Shown: positions 34,249-48,277, counted from the stretch's first letter. The stretch is DNA of 64,000 bases from Flaccisagitta enflata (GCA_965153355.1 OZ231127.1:36146001-36210000), one strand, 5' to 3'. Numbers and translations: made by a program. The notes: a model not told the origin generated them from the sequence alone.

Positions 34249-34846
34249 GTTTAAAATTAGTTTTAATTACAGCTTAAAAACTTTTGCTTTGGAGGGCAAC
34301 CAAGCCTTGATGTCAAACCCACCAAAAAGAAAAAAAAAAAAAAAACTATGTATTATGTATCGACCAAAAGGCAGGGGGACTAACTGACGGAAAAAGCAGG
34401 TTATAGAGTTTCGTGTCCGCGATTAAACAAAAAAAAATTGCTTTGCCCAACTGCCATTATAAAAAGTTTGCTTTAGAAATGATGTGTTTACATTCATTGC
34501 CATTGTTCCTTTTTTTTAACATTGGACAAGTTGGTCGAACTTTGATTCCATGATTCTCCCACTCGTTTACCCAGAACCAGGAGCTAAGAATTAGTGTATT
34601 TTCTACATTGAATATAGGACCTACTACCCTACTACCCTCTCATAGCAAGAACAGGTGAAAAGTAACATTGCAGTAAGATCTTTTTACAGTTTTGTATAGA
34701 ATCTGAGCTCTATTTACTGAATCTGAGCTCTATTTACTGAAACTGAATCTGAGCTCTATTTACTGAAAGTACCATGAAGTACCCTTAAGTACCCTAAAGT
34801 ACCCTAAAGTACCTTTTAAATGGAGATTCGAGCTATTTTTCAAACA
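34249..34846. other. Intergenic, no recognised gene
   Basis: Poly-A run at 34329-34346, and short local duplications (AATCTGAGCTCTATTTACTG three times near 34698-34765; AAGTACCCT repeats after it). Confidence 0.5.
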
Positions 34847-34926
34847 TGTGACCGACATACAGACCGACAGACCGACTGACCCACCGACATAGCGGCTTCT
34901 AGAGTCGCGTTCACGCGACTAAAAAT
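34847..34926 (+). repeat. Family A-type end (AGTCGCG subtype)
   Basis: An ACCGACAGACCGACTGACCC run, then TCTAGAGTCGCGTTCACGCGACTAAAAA, given here as its end ACGCGACTAAAAA. Confidence 0.7.
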
Positions 34927-35050
34927 CCGGCCAAATACAATACGGAAATTAGGAATACGCTATCTTGTGCAATTGTGTCAATTTTGTCAAATCTTTCAAG
35001 TTAAATGAGGGAAAATATGTAGTGAGTAATATTGTCCTACTTTTCATACA

Positions 35051-35131
35051 ATGAATGAATGGATGAATGAATGAATGAATGAATGAATGAATGAATGAAT
35101 GAATGAATGAATGAATGAATGAATGAATGAA
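35051..35131. repeat. (GAAT)n microsatellite
   Basis: About 20 units with one GGAT variant. The rest of 34927-35885 shows no feature I recognise. Confidence 0.95.
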
Positions 35132-35885
35132 TGACTTTTACGAAAGGAGAAATTACAGCTTCTTGCCTCGAGGGAATGCCTGGAAAAGTCGTATTTAAAA
35201 GATTTTCTTCCAACATGGTCCCATATCATTAAAAACATTGTTTGTTTTTTTTTTATCACGCAAAAATGTAACCTGTAACTTGATAACCTTTGTCGTAAAA
35301 TTGGTTGAGAGCTGATGACTCAGACATCCCGATTGTTTATACATACTCTTTTTTAATAAGCGGAAACATATTTTTAACCTAGCCTAAGTTCTTTTAGATT
35401 TTTTTGCCGTTTTGATAGTATTTTTTCAGAAAAACTACCAATTTTTCTGAATGATTTGAATGTTAATCATTCCTCTGATAAAGATTCTAAAAAAATGCTG
35501 TTTTTTTTTATTCCCAAAACTGAATCTCAGCATGGGCATTCTCTCTTATTTTGTTCTTAGAAATTTTGGCAAATCTCAGGCTCATGTCGCTCATCAATAA
35601 GTCCCTTATAAAAAAAAAACAATTTACGGAGGACTAAAATCGTACAATTTCAATGATTAATGATTGATTTTTGATGATTGATGTCACTGATGTGATGTGA
35701 GTGTCACAGGAGTAATTGAGAAAAATGAAATAGGGGTCTTCATTCGTTTAAGACAAGTCAACAGAGAATGGGATTTTGAATTATCAATTATGTCGCCAAA
35801 TTCCCAACTAATGCAATTTGTCATACCCTTGTTTCAATCCCTTGTGATCCAAGCGGGGTAAATACGTCTCACCTAGACGCATACG

Positions 35886-37510
35886 CAGGGTCCGACAAAA
35901 TTTTTTGCTGCCTACAAGCAAAAAATTTCAACCAGTCCCTGCCTACAAAATTTCCGTATGATTTTCGCATGATTGCAATAGCAAAAAAAAAATGATGGTA
36001 ATATGCAGTGCATCAACCAACTGAATTTTGTAGGCAGGAATTGTTTTCTTCACATGACCCTATACAGGTAGAGCTGTATAAAACACATTGTGTATAAAAG
36101 AAAATCCTCCTACACAAAAAACCGGAGCTCATGTGCTATTTGAATCTTTTTTCAAAATTTTTTTTGCACTTTTAAAAGCAGAATGCCATCGTTTTTTTAT
36201 ATCTAATTTGGCATGATACACCCTGTATGTATCGTTTGATTTTTGTTTACCATGAACTTAATGGCAAAACTTTGTAGTCTTTGTAGACTTTTTTTTTCTT
36301 TTTTAGATGCGTCCGTCAGGAACACATCTCTATAAGAGGGTCTGTCCATCCGTCAGTCCGTCGTCTCGTCGTCCGTCCGTCCGTCCGTCCGTCGGTCCAT
36401 CCGTCACGCCTGTGCTAAAACCGCATTTCTCGGCTGTTTTTTTGCCACGGTGATATCGTACACTGAAACAAATGATTAACCAACATGTTTTGAGAGTCTT
36501 TTGACCCGTCTGTTCATCCATCTGTCTCTCCATACATATGTCACATGATCAATATACGCTGAAACACAGCCCGGACGCATCGTTGCCCGGTCGGGCTTGT
36601 TAATTTTCATCTTCTTTGATGCTCTCTTTCTTTGTTTTCCTCTTGTTGGGCAGCGGCCCCGAAGGGGACGAGGTCCTGTAGAACACAGGGGGAATCTGTC
36701 CGTCCGTCCATCCGTCCGTACGTCCGTACGTCCGTCCGTCCGTCCCCCCGCCCCATTCTCAGGGCTTTGTCTCCTTTGGGGCCCAAATCCAAGCAAAATG
36801 GCCCAAATCCAAGCAAAATGGCCCAAATCCAAGCAAACTGGCTAAATTCTGGCTAGAAAACCTGAATTTTGGTCAAAATTCTATCATTTTGGCCCCTAAG
36901 ATCTAGATTCTGGTTTCTAATACCCAGATTCTGGCCTCTAAAACCCTAATCCTAGCCTCAGAGATCTAGATCTTGATCTCTATGACCCAGATTCTGGCCA
37001 CCCGGACCTAGGACCTGGCCTCAAGGCCCTAAATCCTGGCCTCAAAGACCCAAATCCTGGCCTCAGAGACTCCAACCCTGGCCTCTGAGACCCAGATTCT
37101 GGCCTGGCCTAGAGAGACCCCTCCCTGGCTGCCTCAAACTTAACACAAGAAGAAGGGGTACCCTTGTCCATATACTGCCTTTTGTCATTTCTCCATGTTA
37201 TTCAATGAGAGTTTGAATAACAGGGTCCTAGACAGAAGGAAGGCTGAAAGGACGGACGGACCGATGGACGGACAGATTCCCCTGTGTTCTACAGACTTGT
37301 CCTTCGGGCCGCTGCCTTGCTCCCCTCAACCTAAATCTCATACTACTCAAGCAGGGCACGGGTTCGCTGACCACTCCTGCCTTTGGGCTATTTTTCATTT
37401 CTTTCTTTCCTCTCCTCTTCTTCCTCTCTTTTTTTTTTCCTCTGCTGCCTACAAAACTGCTCGCTGCCTTGGAGCATTGCTCCCGTGCTCCCGCACTTTG
37501 TCGTACCCTG
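35886..37510 (-). mobile_element. Non-autonomous hAT-like element, copy 2 (inverted relative to copy 1)
   Basis: The ends are CAGGGTCCGACAAAA and the reverse of CAGGGTACGACAAAG, with a perfect 8-bp duplication CGCATACG at 35878-35885 and 37511-37518, different from that of copy 1, so the two copies inserted independently. The first 900 bases mirror copy 1 closely, including the GGCCATTTTGCTTGGATTTG triplet (reverse, 36785-36840). This copy also has family C termini inside: GGGCAGCGGCCCCGAAGGGG at 36651 and a right-hand counterpart near 37300-37319. Confidence 0.9.
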
Positions 37511-37712
37511 CGCATACGGGTTGGCGTGGGCGGAGATAAATCAATGGGGGAGAGGCAGCGATTTACCCGATAACGCCCATGTAAGCAAAGCGTGACCGAC
37601 CTACAGTCCGACCAACCGAGTCGCTTAAAACGCGACCAAAATGAAAAGAATGGCCACGCCAGCATACAGCTCGGATCTTTATTTGTCCAACCCCAATATT
37701 GTCCTGTTTTTT

Positions 37713-38345
37713 GGGCAGCGACCCCAGAGGGGCCGATGACCTATGATTCCTACGTCTGACCTCTGATTCCTACGTCTGTCCCCCCCCCCCCGTAGCCTCA
37801 TACAAGGCCTCTCAGACTATAAATTAGGCCTTTCAGACCCAAAATTTGACCAATCAGACCCCAAATCAGGCCTATCAGACCTGAAATTTGGCCTCTTGGA
37901 TCTTAAATTAGACCTCTTAGCCCAAAATCAAGCTTTACAGACCCCTAAATAGGCTTATCAGACCCAAAATCAAGCCATTCCGACCCTAATTCAAGCCTCT
38001 CAGATCCAAATCAGACCTTTTCAAACCAAAAATCTGGCCTCTCAAGCATTAACTCAGGCCTTCTGGACCTCAAACTAGGCCTGTCAGACCTAAATTAGGC
38101 CTTCCAAGCCTATAATCAGGCCTCAAACCCTAAATTAGACCTCTACAACCAAAAATCAGGCCTCTAAGCCCCAAAACCAGCTTCCCAAACCCAACATTTG
38201 TCTAAATCCGCCCAGGCCTCATGGACCTCGAATCAGGCATCTCAGACCTCAAACTAGGCTACTTGGACCCCAAATTAGGTCTTCAACACCCTGCAATTGT
38301 TTAGCATGGAATCATAGGTCATCGGCCCCTTCAGGGCCGCTGCCC
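37713..38345. mobile_element. Family C copy C3
   Basis: Ends GGGCAGCGACCCCAGAGGGG and reverse GGCCCCTTCAGGGCCGCTGCCC (last 14: AGGGCCGCTGCCC), both followed inward by GATGACCTATGATTCC. The core is a ~20-bp minisatellite (AGGCCTCTCAGACCCAAAAT type) quite different from those of C1, C2 and C4. The tail GGGTACCGCTGACCATGTAA ... GCGACTATT lies at 38386-38422. Confidence 0.85.
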
Positions 38346-38437
38346 CTCTCATCATCTCATGCCAACATAAACGAACACAGGGGCATTGGGTACCGCTGAC
38401 CATGTAACGCTTTTGCGACTATTGTTTCTATTTTTGC

Positions 38438-38630
38438 TTTGTCCGTTCGTTGGTCCCTTGATTCATAGGTCCGTTGGTCCGTCGGTAATGATCGAGTCGA
38501 ATAGTGGAGAAACATGGGTTTTGGAAACTTTTAGTGAATGTTTGTGTGTGGGAGAATGAGGATTGGGGGGTGGATGGGGGTTGGACACCCCTGCCCACCC
38601 GTCTGCAACGATATTGTAACCCGGTGTCAC
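38438..38630 (-). repeat. Reverse family A copy, longer subtype
   Basis: A GTCCGTTCGTTGGTCC run, then CACCCCTGCCCACCCGTCTG and the CAACGATATTGTAACCCGG end, which is the reverse of the ACAATATCGTTGCGG start of copies at 10183 and 12631. Confidence 0.7.
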
Positions 38631-38751
38631 TTTTTTGGGTTGTTCATCGGAACTTTCGATTGCATTATCTCTCCAATGTTATCTTTGACGCAAGTGTACA
38701 TAAACAGATATTGTATAACAACCTAAAAGTGGATTTTGTCTTGTTGTTATT

Positions 38752-38766
38752 GTAGTTGTTGTTGTA

Positions 38767-38843
<77 letters not shown>

Positions 38844-38876
38844 CGTTGTTGTCGTTGTTGTTGTTGTTGTTGATTC

Positions 38877-38938
<62 letters not shown>

Positions 38939-38941
38939 TAG

Positions 38942-39025
<84 letters not shown>

Positions 39026-39028
39026 GTT
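38752..39028. repeat. (TTG)n microsatellite, about 275 bases
   Basis: Long TTG array with TCG and TAG interruptions. The poly-Gln (minus) frame is a repeat translation with no flanking protein similarity. Confidence 0.95.
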
Positions 39029-39520
39029 GTCATATTCATCCGCTAGTAGGATGGCCATTCGGTTGGTCAGCCTAGCTGTATTGTGTTGGCTTCTTTCGGT
39101 CATGTTCAGTTATTGTGAATTTTACAAATGAATTCAGAATTATGTTGTTTTTTGCCATACTGTGCCCCGCCTGATTTTTCAGTGCTAGTTTCTCGAGGAA
39201 ATTTTGATGTAATTCTAGAATTACATCTCTTGATCTAGATCCGCCCAAATACCATCTCTCATCTGGAATTTTAGATCAACAAAAAGCTTTTACATCATTT
39301 CTGGTTGCGATTGAAGTTTGAAGAATGTATTCGCTCATCCTCATCTTTCCCTTTGTGTCTCCGTAAGTGAGACTCTGTCTCTGTCTTCCTCACTGTCTTT
39401 TTCTTTGTCTCTCTCTCTCTTTGTCTTTCTTCGTCTGTTTCTGTCTGTCAGTCTGTCTATCTGTCAGTCTGTCTATCTGTCAGTCAGTTGCTTTCTCTCT
39501 GTCTGCTCTCTCTGGCTGCT

Positions 39521-39568
<48 letters not shown>

Positions 39569-39700
39569 GAATTTGAGGGGGCTGATTTTGAGCCTGAGGC
39601 ATTGAGGGCTGCCTCAAAGTAATGACAATACATCATCAGGGCTGAATCAAGGCCTATTAGGGCTAGAATCATTCGACATTCGGTCTTTGGCCTCACCGCG
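39029..39700. other. Intergenic with CTGTCT-type repeats and a (CT)n tract
   Basis: Degenerate GTCTGTCTATCTGTCA units (39370-39490) and CT (39525-39566); the following GAGGGGCTGATTTTGAGCCT-type sequence resembles a worn family C core. Confidence 0.55.
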
Positions 39701-40084
39701 CTGCTCCTGCCCAAATGCTCTAGTACTGCCCCTGCCTACCCGTGACCCACTCTATAGGAGGATGTGTCCGTAGGTATGCATTTCGATTGAACAACCTGAT
39801 TCCTGGGATGATTACCGTGCATTGAACCAATAAAGTTTCTTCTTAAACAAGAATAAAATTCTTAAAATCATTTCACGCAAGAAAAAAGTGTTACAGGATC
39901 AGTGGACATGTAAAGTATTATTAGATCTTCAAGAACTGGATTAGAAAATCAAAGTAAGGTCAATTTTTAGCGTACTAAAAGATGATGAGTAAAACAATTG
40001 GCTTTTCTGCCTTATGGAAAGGTGTGAACGGTGAAGAAAGGAGGGTTGGTAACATGAAAATCGGCTGAAATAATGATTTCTGAG

Positions 40085-40438
40085 AATTACGGCCCCTGCC
40101 TTGCCACATAACAGCCCCACCCCACCCGCATGGTGCCACTGCCCACCCGCATTACTGCCCCTGCCCACCCACGATACTGCCCCTTCCCACCCGTAAGCGA
40201 CTAATTATTGGCCGTGTATCCGGCCTTGTTTTCCTCCAAATAGCACCAACCAGTACTCCAGGATGATCTTTTTTCTAAAGTTATGACTTTTCGTCGCTTG
40301 CTGACCCTTGATTGGTCTGGAGTAGTGATTTCTGAGCATTAATGCCCCCGCCCACTCACATTTCAGCCCTCGCTCTGCCCCTAATGCTCCTGCCCATCCG
40401 CCAAGGAATACTTTTTGGCCGTGTATCCGGCCTTGTTT
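40085..40438 (-). repeat. Two reverse family A fragments
   Basis: Both end GGCCGTGTATCCGGCCTTGTTT (final 20: CCGTGTATCCGGCCTTGTTT) at 40232 and 40438, preceded by CCCCTGCCCACCC boxes, several of them tandemly reiterated in the first copy. Confidence 0.75.
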
Positions 40439-40939
40439 AAATATTTTCATACGGTTCATAAATTCTAACGATTTTGTTTTCTTTTTTTTTTTTTGAGGAG
40501 AAGATGAGTTGGCTGAAGTCCATTTGACCACCAAAGTGTCTTGGATGCTTCCTGAGCATGCTGGCTTCGATTTGTGGTCGATTTGTGGTCAATTTGCTCC
40601 TTGATCGATTCTTAATCAATGAAAAATAAATGTCGGATTGATTGCTTTAGAACGTCAGATACCAAATAAAAGTCGCGTGCGGGTGGACAGGTGCAGTGAA
40701 GAAATATGCTAACCAAGTGATTTGGCAGCTGCACTGACGCAAAAACTGCCCAAAAACACCAAAAAACCAGTGTGACCCACCGACCGACCGCCCAAAAACA
40801 CAAAAAATTGATAGTGGACCGTCCAACCGGCAGGTCGACCGACTGAAAAGAGTAGTCAAGTGGTTATAAAGCTGCGTACATACGATTAGAAATGACGCTT
40901 GGTCAATGTGGACTCATACAAAACATTTTTCTGACGTAC

Positions 40940-40941
<2 letters not shown>
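40439..40941. other. Intergenic, no recognised gene
   Basis: A CCACCGACCGACCGCCC run near 40775 and CCAACCGGCAGGTCGACCGA near 40825 look like family A tetranucleotide remnants. Confidence 0.4.

Positions 40942-41037
<96 letters not shown>
40942..41037. repeat. (TTG)n microsatellite
   Basis: About 32 pure units. Confidence 0.97.
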
Positions 41038-41038
<1 letters not shown>

Positions 41039-41658
41039 CCTTCCGTTCATTTATCCATCTGTCCGTTAATCTGTCAGTCGGACTGTCCGTCAAATCTGTC
41101 GATTTTGTGATTCTTTTGATTGCCATTTGCATAATCCCATTATTGTTCCTACCTAAATGCATGAATGATCTCCTTCATGTCTGTCCAAACTCACGTGCGA
41201 CTTAGTTGCCGTGAAATTAGTCCGTTGATGTTTTTGTTATTGTTATTATTTTTGTTGCTGATGTTGTTATGTTTTGCCGGTTTTGACGCATCCTGCTTGG
41301 CCTTGCCCTTCTTTCCTTTGGTCTTACCTCTCTCCGATCTTGTGTGAAGCTCGGACTGATGACATTAGCCAGTGAGAGCCCAAGAGCTGCTGACAGAAGC
41401 CTGTGATAGGTGAACAGACTTACCTCTCCATGGAACCGTTACGTCATTGGATATTGTTGCCTGTTGCTGTACTTGATATTGCCTATTTATACTTGTCTCT
41501 CCCCTTTCTAGGGGCTCTTGTCAGTGATGTCTTCTGATATGTCACTAGTCACTGATACCCTGGGTTGTGATATATATTGATATTGCATAGGTTTATACTT
41601 GCTTATATCTGTCTTTTTTCCTTTATCCCTGGGGGCTGGGTTAGTTCATAGGATTATG
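41038..41658. other. Intergenic, no recognised gene
   Basis: Nothing recognised beyond a short GTTATT repeat near 41233. Confidence 0.4.
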
Positions 41659-41660
41659 TA

Positions 41661-42223
41661 CAGTAGATCTCGTCTAGACTTGAGATAACGGGGGAAAGCA
41701 TTGTGGAAAAACAATTGAAGGCAGAGAAGCGGTATTTGGATCATAGACTAATCAAAGGATGTTTAATTCCCCATGATAGTTGGTTGCCATGGAAACACAT
41801 TTCTATGTATTCTCGCTAAAATATAAATATTTTGAGAGATTTTTTCAGGGAACATTGCTTAAAATCAAATTTGCTACAACTTTCCCACAGTATGTTCTGT
41901 AAAAATATCGCTCGTTTGGCCGTTGCTAGGGAGCGTATCTATGTGTGACGACCCCTAGCAACCGCTAAACGAGTGACATTCTTACAGAACATACTGTGGG
42001 AAAGTTGTAGCAAATTTAATTTTTAAAAATGTTCCCTCAAAAAATTTCTCAAAATATTGATATTTTAGCGAAAATACATAGAAATGTGTTTCCATAGCAA
42101 CCAGCTATCATGGGCAATAAACCATCCCTTTATTAGTCTATGTTTTAAATATCATTCCCCTGGCTTCATTTGTGTTTCCACAAAGCTTGCCCCCGTTATC
42201 TCAAGTCTAGACGAGATCTACTG
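41661..42223. mobile_element. 563-bp palindromic MITE, copy 1, TA-flanked
   Basis: Ends CAGTAGATCTCGTCTAGACT in inverted orientation, flanked by TA on each side (41659-41660, 42224-42225). Nearly the whole element is a hairpin: CCATGGAAACACATTTCTAT and TTGCTACAACTTTCCCACAG recur inverted around a centre near 41935. A second copy is at 62176-62738. Confidence 0.88.
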
Positions 42224-42439
42224 TATACTTCCTCCTTCCACCCCCCATCATTATCATCCTTAGCTATCCCGGGGTCCAGTCAGAGGCCCATCCAGTTGAC
42301 CCGAGGAGCGTCGCTTTGCTCCTTACCGTTATTGTGTTGTTGTTGTTGTTGTTGTTGTTGTGAATTGCGTTAAGCAATTCACTTAGGCCCCACTCGGTTC
42401 ATCAAGTAGTTTTTTTTATCATGCTTCCACTTTTCATAA

Positions 42440-42830
42440 TACCATTTCATCTTTGCGTCTTTCCCCTCAATATCTTTCATCATTGGGTTCTTATTATGCC
42501 GTCTTTCCCTCCTTCATTATAGTTTTTTTTTATCTTTGCCGTCTTTCCCCTCAATACTTTTTATTACTGGGTTTTTATCATGCTGTTTTTCCTTCTTTCA
42601 TAAGAGGCTTTTTATCCTCGCCGTCTTTCCTCTCATTTTTATCACTGGGTTTTTATTATGCTGTCTTCCCCTCTTTCATTATTGGTTTTTTATCTTTGCT
42701 GTCTTTCCCCTTGCCTTTGTCATTAGGTTTTTATCATGTTGTCTTTCCTCCTTTTTTTTCTAAAAGTTATTCTATCTATACTGTTTTTCCTTTTAATATT
42801 TTTGCTCATCAGGTTTTTATCAGATTGTTT
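42440..42830. repeat. ~80-bp tandem repeat, about five units
   Basis: GTCTTTCCCCTCAATA or variants recur at about 42457, 42541, 42622, 42701 and 42781, with GGGTTTTTATCATGCTG in each unit. The 194-codon Phe/Leu/Ser-rich frame across it has the same periodicity and is not a gene. Confidence 0.8.
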
Positions 42831-44375
<1,545 letters not shown>

Positions 44376-45126
44376 ACCGTCTTTAAATCGAAATGGCAAA
44401 TAGTAAACCTTTGTAGCTCCAAAATCACTAGCCCAAAAGCCTTTAAATTTTCAGTAAATGTTGGCAACAACTGACCATTTTGTCATGCCAAAACTCAGAT
44501 ATTAATACCGAATAGTTTGGGGGTCATTAAAGCATTGAAAAGCTATCAATTTTATGGAAAAAATCAATTTATCCCAGCTATAATTGAAAGAATTTTTTTT
44601 TTATCTTGCTTTTTTCTTGATCAAGCAAGCTGGAACCCTGGATTTGGTCTTAAATTAAGAGTAACAAATCATGAATATAAGTTATGCTTGAAAATTTCAT
44701 TATTTTATTGTATTTAAGAAGATTTTAATGATTTTCAAATGATTGACAGTCTGGATTTTAGCAATGATTGTCAAAAACCAATGATAACCTCAAATTATCT
44801 CCAACTTTTTTCAATTTTTTTGGTAAAAGTGTAATCTCTTAAAAATTTCCTATTATTTGAAACCAACCTCGCAGTTCCAGATCAATTTTTTTGACATCTG
44901 TACATTGATAAAGACAAGTCTTTTTTTTTCTTTTCTTCAACCCTAAAAATTTGGCATATTCCGTGTGTTTTACTGACCCCAAAATATTCAGTAATAAAAT
45001 CTGAGATTTGGCATGACAAAATAGTCAGTTGTTACCAACATTCACTGAAAATTTGAAAGCTTTTGGGCTAGTAGTTTTGGAGCAACAAAGGTTTACTATT
45101 TGCCTTTCCATTCAAAGACGGTGTAC
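44376..45126. mobile_element. ~750-bp element with ~150-bp terminal inverted repeats
   Basis: ACACCGTCTTTAAATCGAAA ... GGCAAATAGTAAACCTTTG and AACTGACCATTTTGTCATGC on the left are mirrored at 44985-45126. The middle is AT-rich without a transposase. No target duplication identified. Confidence 0.7.
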
Positions 45127-45350
45127 ATGAAAAAAATCGAGAAAAGCGTCATGGGCGAGGGTGTAAAATGATAAATTCAGTAGAATAGCGGAGTTGCTAG
45201 AGTTCTTGCGATATATGTTCCTGTATGAATGGGGAGGAGGAGGGGGGGGTAGAGAGGTGAAGCGCAGGGGAAGAGACGATCGATGGAGATGAGGCATACA
45301 ACTCAATAAACAGGCTCAAACTGAAAATGTATGGTAGCAATGTGAAGATT

Positions 45351-45539
<189 letters not shown>

Positions 45540-45679
45540 GGAAAAAGGACTTTTGTAAGTGAAAGAGAAGTTTGGGTTATTTGACCTCCATCGAGTATTG
45601 AGTTGGTCTCTCGTGACTCTGAATGTCTTTTTGGTTGTCGGCGTCCAGGTTGATTGAACCCACGAGAGAACCACGTCGA

Positions 45680-45834
45680 TGCTCACCAACAATGACAACA
45701 CCGATTGTCATCAACAATGACAACCAAACTGGTCACCGACAATGACGAGCCCGATTATCATCATCAATGTTAGCCTCATTGTTCATCGACGATGACAACA
45801 CTGATTGTCATCAACAATGATAACCCCTATACTA
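45680..45834. repeat. ACAATGACAAC minisatellite, first block
   Basis: Degenerate units such as GATTGTCATCAACAATGACA. The block stops at ATAACCCCTATACTA (45820-45834), a 15-base sequence that recurs at 47370-47384 where the array resumes. Confidence 0.8.
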
Positions 45835-45935
45835 CCAGTAATGGCGGCTCTCGCCGTCCGGAAAAAAATCGTAAGGTTTTTTTTCAGTTTTCCTTTGATT
45901 TGTTTCTCTGTTTGCCTGTGTGTGTTTATTTATGT

Positions 45936-46080
<145 letters not shown>

Positions 46081-46397
46081 TGCAACTTTTCGCTCTGTCT
46101 GTCTCTCTGTCTCTCCATTCCCCAATCTTACTATTTTGCAGATCATTGTCACTTTTTCCCTTTCTCTGCAAAAACTAATGTAAATGGAGTTAGTAAGTGA
46201 GGTTAATAGCAAAGAGGGCGTTAATAGCAAAGAGGGCGTTATGAGGGTTTCAAGGTTTAGTCTGTTATATACTTCGTTGGTAGTCACTGTTGCAACCCTC
46301 AAACATCAGTGCCAGTGACAGGACCCACCGGCGGGAAGGTCAAGTATGTGGGGTCCCACAGACAAACGGACCAACGGACAAAGTCAGGGTACACAGC

Positions 46398-46582
<185 letters not shown>

Positions 46583-47045
46583 TAGTCGCAAAAGCGTTAG
46601 ATGGTCAGCGGTACCCGTTGCCCCTATGTGAGTAAATGTGGGTGTGTGATGGTGAGAGGGGCAGCGGCCCCAAAGGAGCCAAAAACCTATGCTCTCCCTC
46701 CCCCTCCTTCCCTCTCCCTCCCTCTCCATCCCCCTCTCCCTCTCTTTCCCTCCCCCTCTCTCTCCCTCCCCCTCTCCCTCTTCCTCCCTCTCCCTCCATC
46801 CCCCTCTCACTTTCTTCCTCCCTCCCTCCCTCTCTCCCTCTCTCCCTCCCCCTCTCCCTTCCTCTCCCTTTCTTATCTCCTTCTCCCTCCCTCCATCTCC
46901 CTCCCTCTCTCCCTTTTCCTCCCTCTCCCTCCTTCCCTTTCTCTACCCCTCCCTCCCTCCCTTACCCTCCCTCTCCTCACTCCCTCTCCCTCCCTCCCTC
47001 CTTCCCTCCCTCCCTCCCTCCCTCTCCCTCCCTCCCTCTGCCCTC
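46583..47045 (-). mobile_element. Family C copy C5 (reverse) with a CCCTCC polypyrimidine core
   Basis: Begins AATAGTCGCAAAAGCGTTAG, GGTCAGCGGTACCCGTTGCC (the reversed family C tail), then GGGGCAGCGGCCCCAAAGGA (46656-46675), CCTATG, and about 350 bases of CCCTCCCTCTCC-type repeat. No matching opposite terminus is visible. Confidence 0.7.
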
Positions 47046-47369
47046 TGCTGAACTGATTTTTGTTGTTACTTAGTGCTAAAAATTGAGATCGATGAAAAAT
47101 ATCGATCTCTGAGAAATATGCGGAAAATGTGAAAAAATAAAAAAAGATTAAAAAATTCATAGCGCCTAAAGTATTGATCCGACAGTGCCCTGCTTTTTTC
47201 CAGAAGGTGTAAAAAAGTGCCCTCTTTCACCCTGTACCAATTTCAACCCCAGCCTCGGGCGAGCCTAGTCGTGACTCAACTTCCTCAAAACATCTCAAGC
47301 GAAAATGGGAAAAATTAATTCCTAAGCGGAACTCAAAAAATCGAAAAACGTTTTTCGATTTTTTTCCCA
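47046..47369. other. Intergenic, no recognised gene
   Basis: AT-rich, ends with the small palindrome AAAAATCGAAAAACG / CGTTTTTCGATTTTT at 47336-47366. Confidence 0.5.
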
Positions 47370-48015
47370 ATAACCCCTATACTATAGCATTTTTCACCGA
47401 CGATAAAAAAAACACCGGTTGTCATCAACAATGACAACCCCTTTGGTCACCAATGAGGACGACGCCAATAGACATGTCATTAACAATGGCAATCCCATTG
47501 TTCACCGACAATGACAACACCAATTGTCACCGTTGGTCATTTTTGATGACAACTTCAATGGTCGCCGAGATCAAAACCTTGGATTGTTGTCTTCAATGAC
47601 AACCCCTTTGGTCACCAATGAGGACGACGCCAATAGACATGTCATTAACAATGGCAATCCCATTGTTCACCCAAAATGACAAAACCGATTGTCACCGTTG
47701 GTCATCGATAATGACAACTTCAATGGTCGCCGAGATGAAAACCTTGGACGCTTGCCGGAGGTGACAAATCCAATATTGGCCAATAATGATAAAACCAGAT
47801 GTGTGCCGACAAGGACTATTCCAAATGTTACTGGAATCGATCGATGATCTCGATAAGATTCTAGACAATGACAACCTCAATCGTTGGCGACCATGACAAG
47901 TTTTACCAATGCCAACCCCGACGACTCCGACAACCGCAACCACAAATAGCCGCCGACAATGCCGATGAAAATGGTCGACGACAGTGACAACCCCAATGAT
48001 TATCGTTGACAACAA
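47370..48015. repeat. ACAATGACAAC minisatellite, second block, with a ~174-bp internal duplication
   Basis: The block ATGACAACCCCTTTGGTCAC ... GGCAATCCCATTGTTCACC occurs at about 47431-47504 and again at about 47605-47671, and GACAACTTCAATGGTCGCCG follows in both. Confidence 0.82.
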
Positions 48016-48052
48016 TGACGATTTTTTCTGTCTTTAACTGATAAATTCCCTC

Positions 48053-48198
48053 TTGATCGTCCATTTTAAGAATTTTGTTGCTAGTCCATGCTGTAAACGT
48101 GATGAAAATCCTCTTTGTCAATATAATCTTTGTGATGAGGAATGTAAAACAAGCCAACGCTCAAGACCCTGTTGGTCGCAAACCATAAGTATGAGAAC
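48053..48198 (+). other. Possible cysteine-rich exon or chance frame
   Basis: An open stretch reads ASPCCKRDENPLCQYNLCDE then ECKTSQRSRPCW, six cysteines in about 32 residues. A plausible acceptor (CCATTTTAAG at 48060-48069) precedes it. I recognise no family and there is no partner exon, so this is weak. Confidence 0.15.
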
Positions 48199-48277
48199 TC
48201 AAAACGAGAAATCATTTGTTGCTGATATTGAGATCACAAAATTCACATTAAAGGTTGTCCAAACGAGAAGTTGTTTT

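Noticed and set aside
36330-36856. Frames conserved between 17.8-18.3 kb and 36.3-36.9 kb
   Set aside because: Conservation is explained by the two copies of the hAT-like element; the frames are Thr-Asp-Gly-Arg and similar strings from (GGAC)n and minisatellite DNA.
38747-39103. 118-codon poly-Gln frame on the minus strand
   Set aside because: It is a (TTG)n array read as CAA; there is no flanking conserved protein sequence or splice context.
46583-46620. tRNA-like A box in the family C tail (GATGGTCAGCGGTACC)
   Set aside because: It resembles a pol III A box only loosely, lacks a B box at the proper distance and shows no cloverleaf; not enough to call a tRNA-derived SINE.
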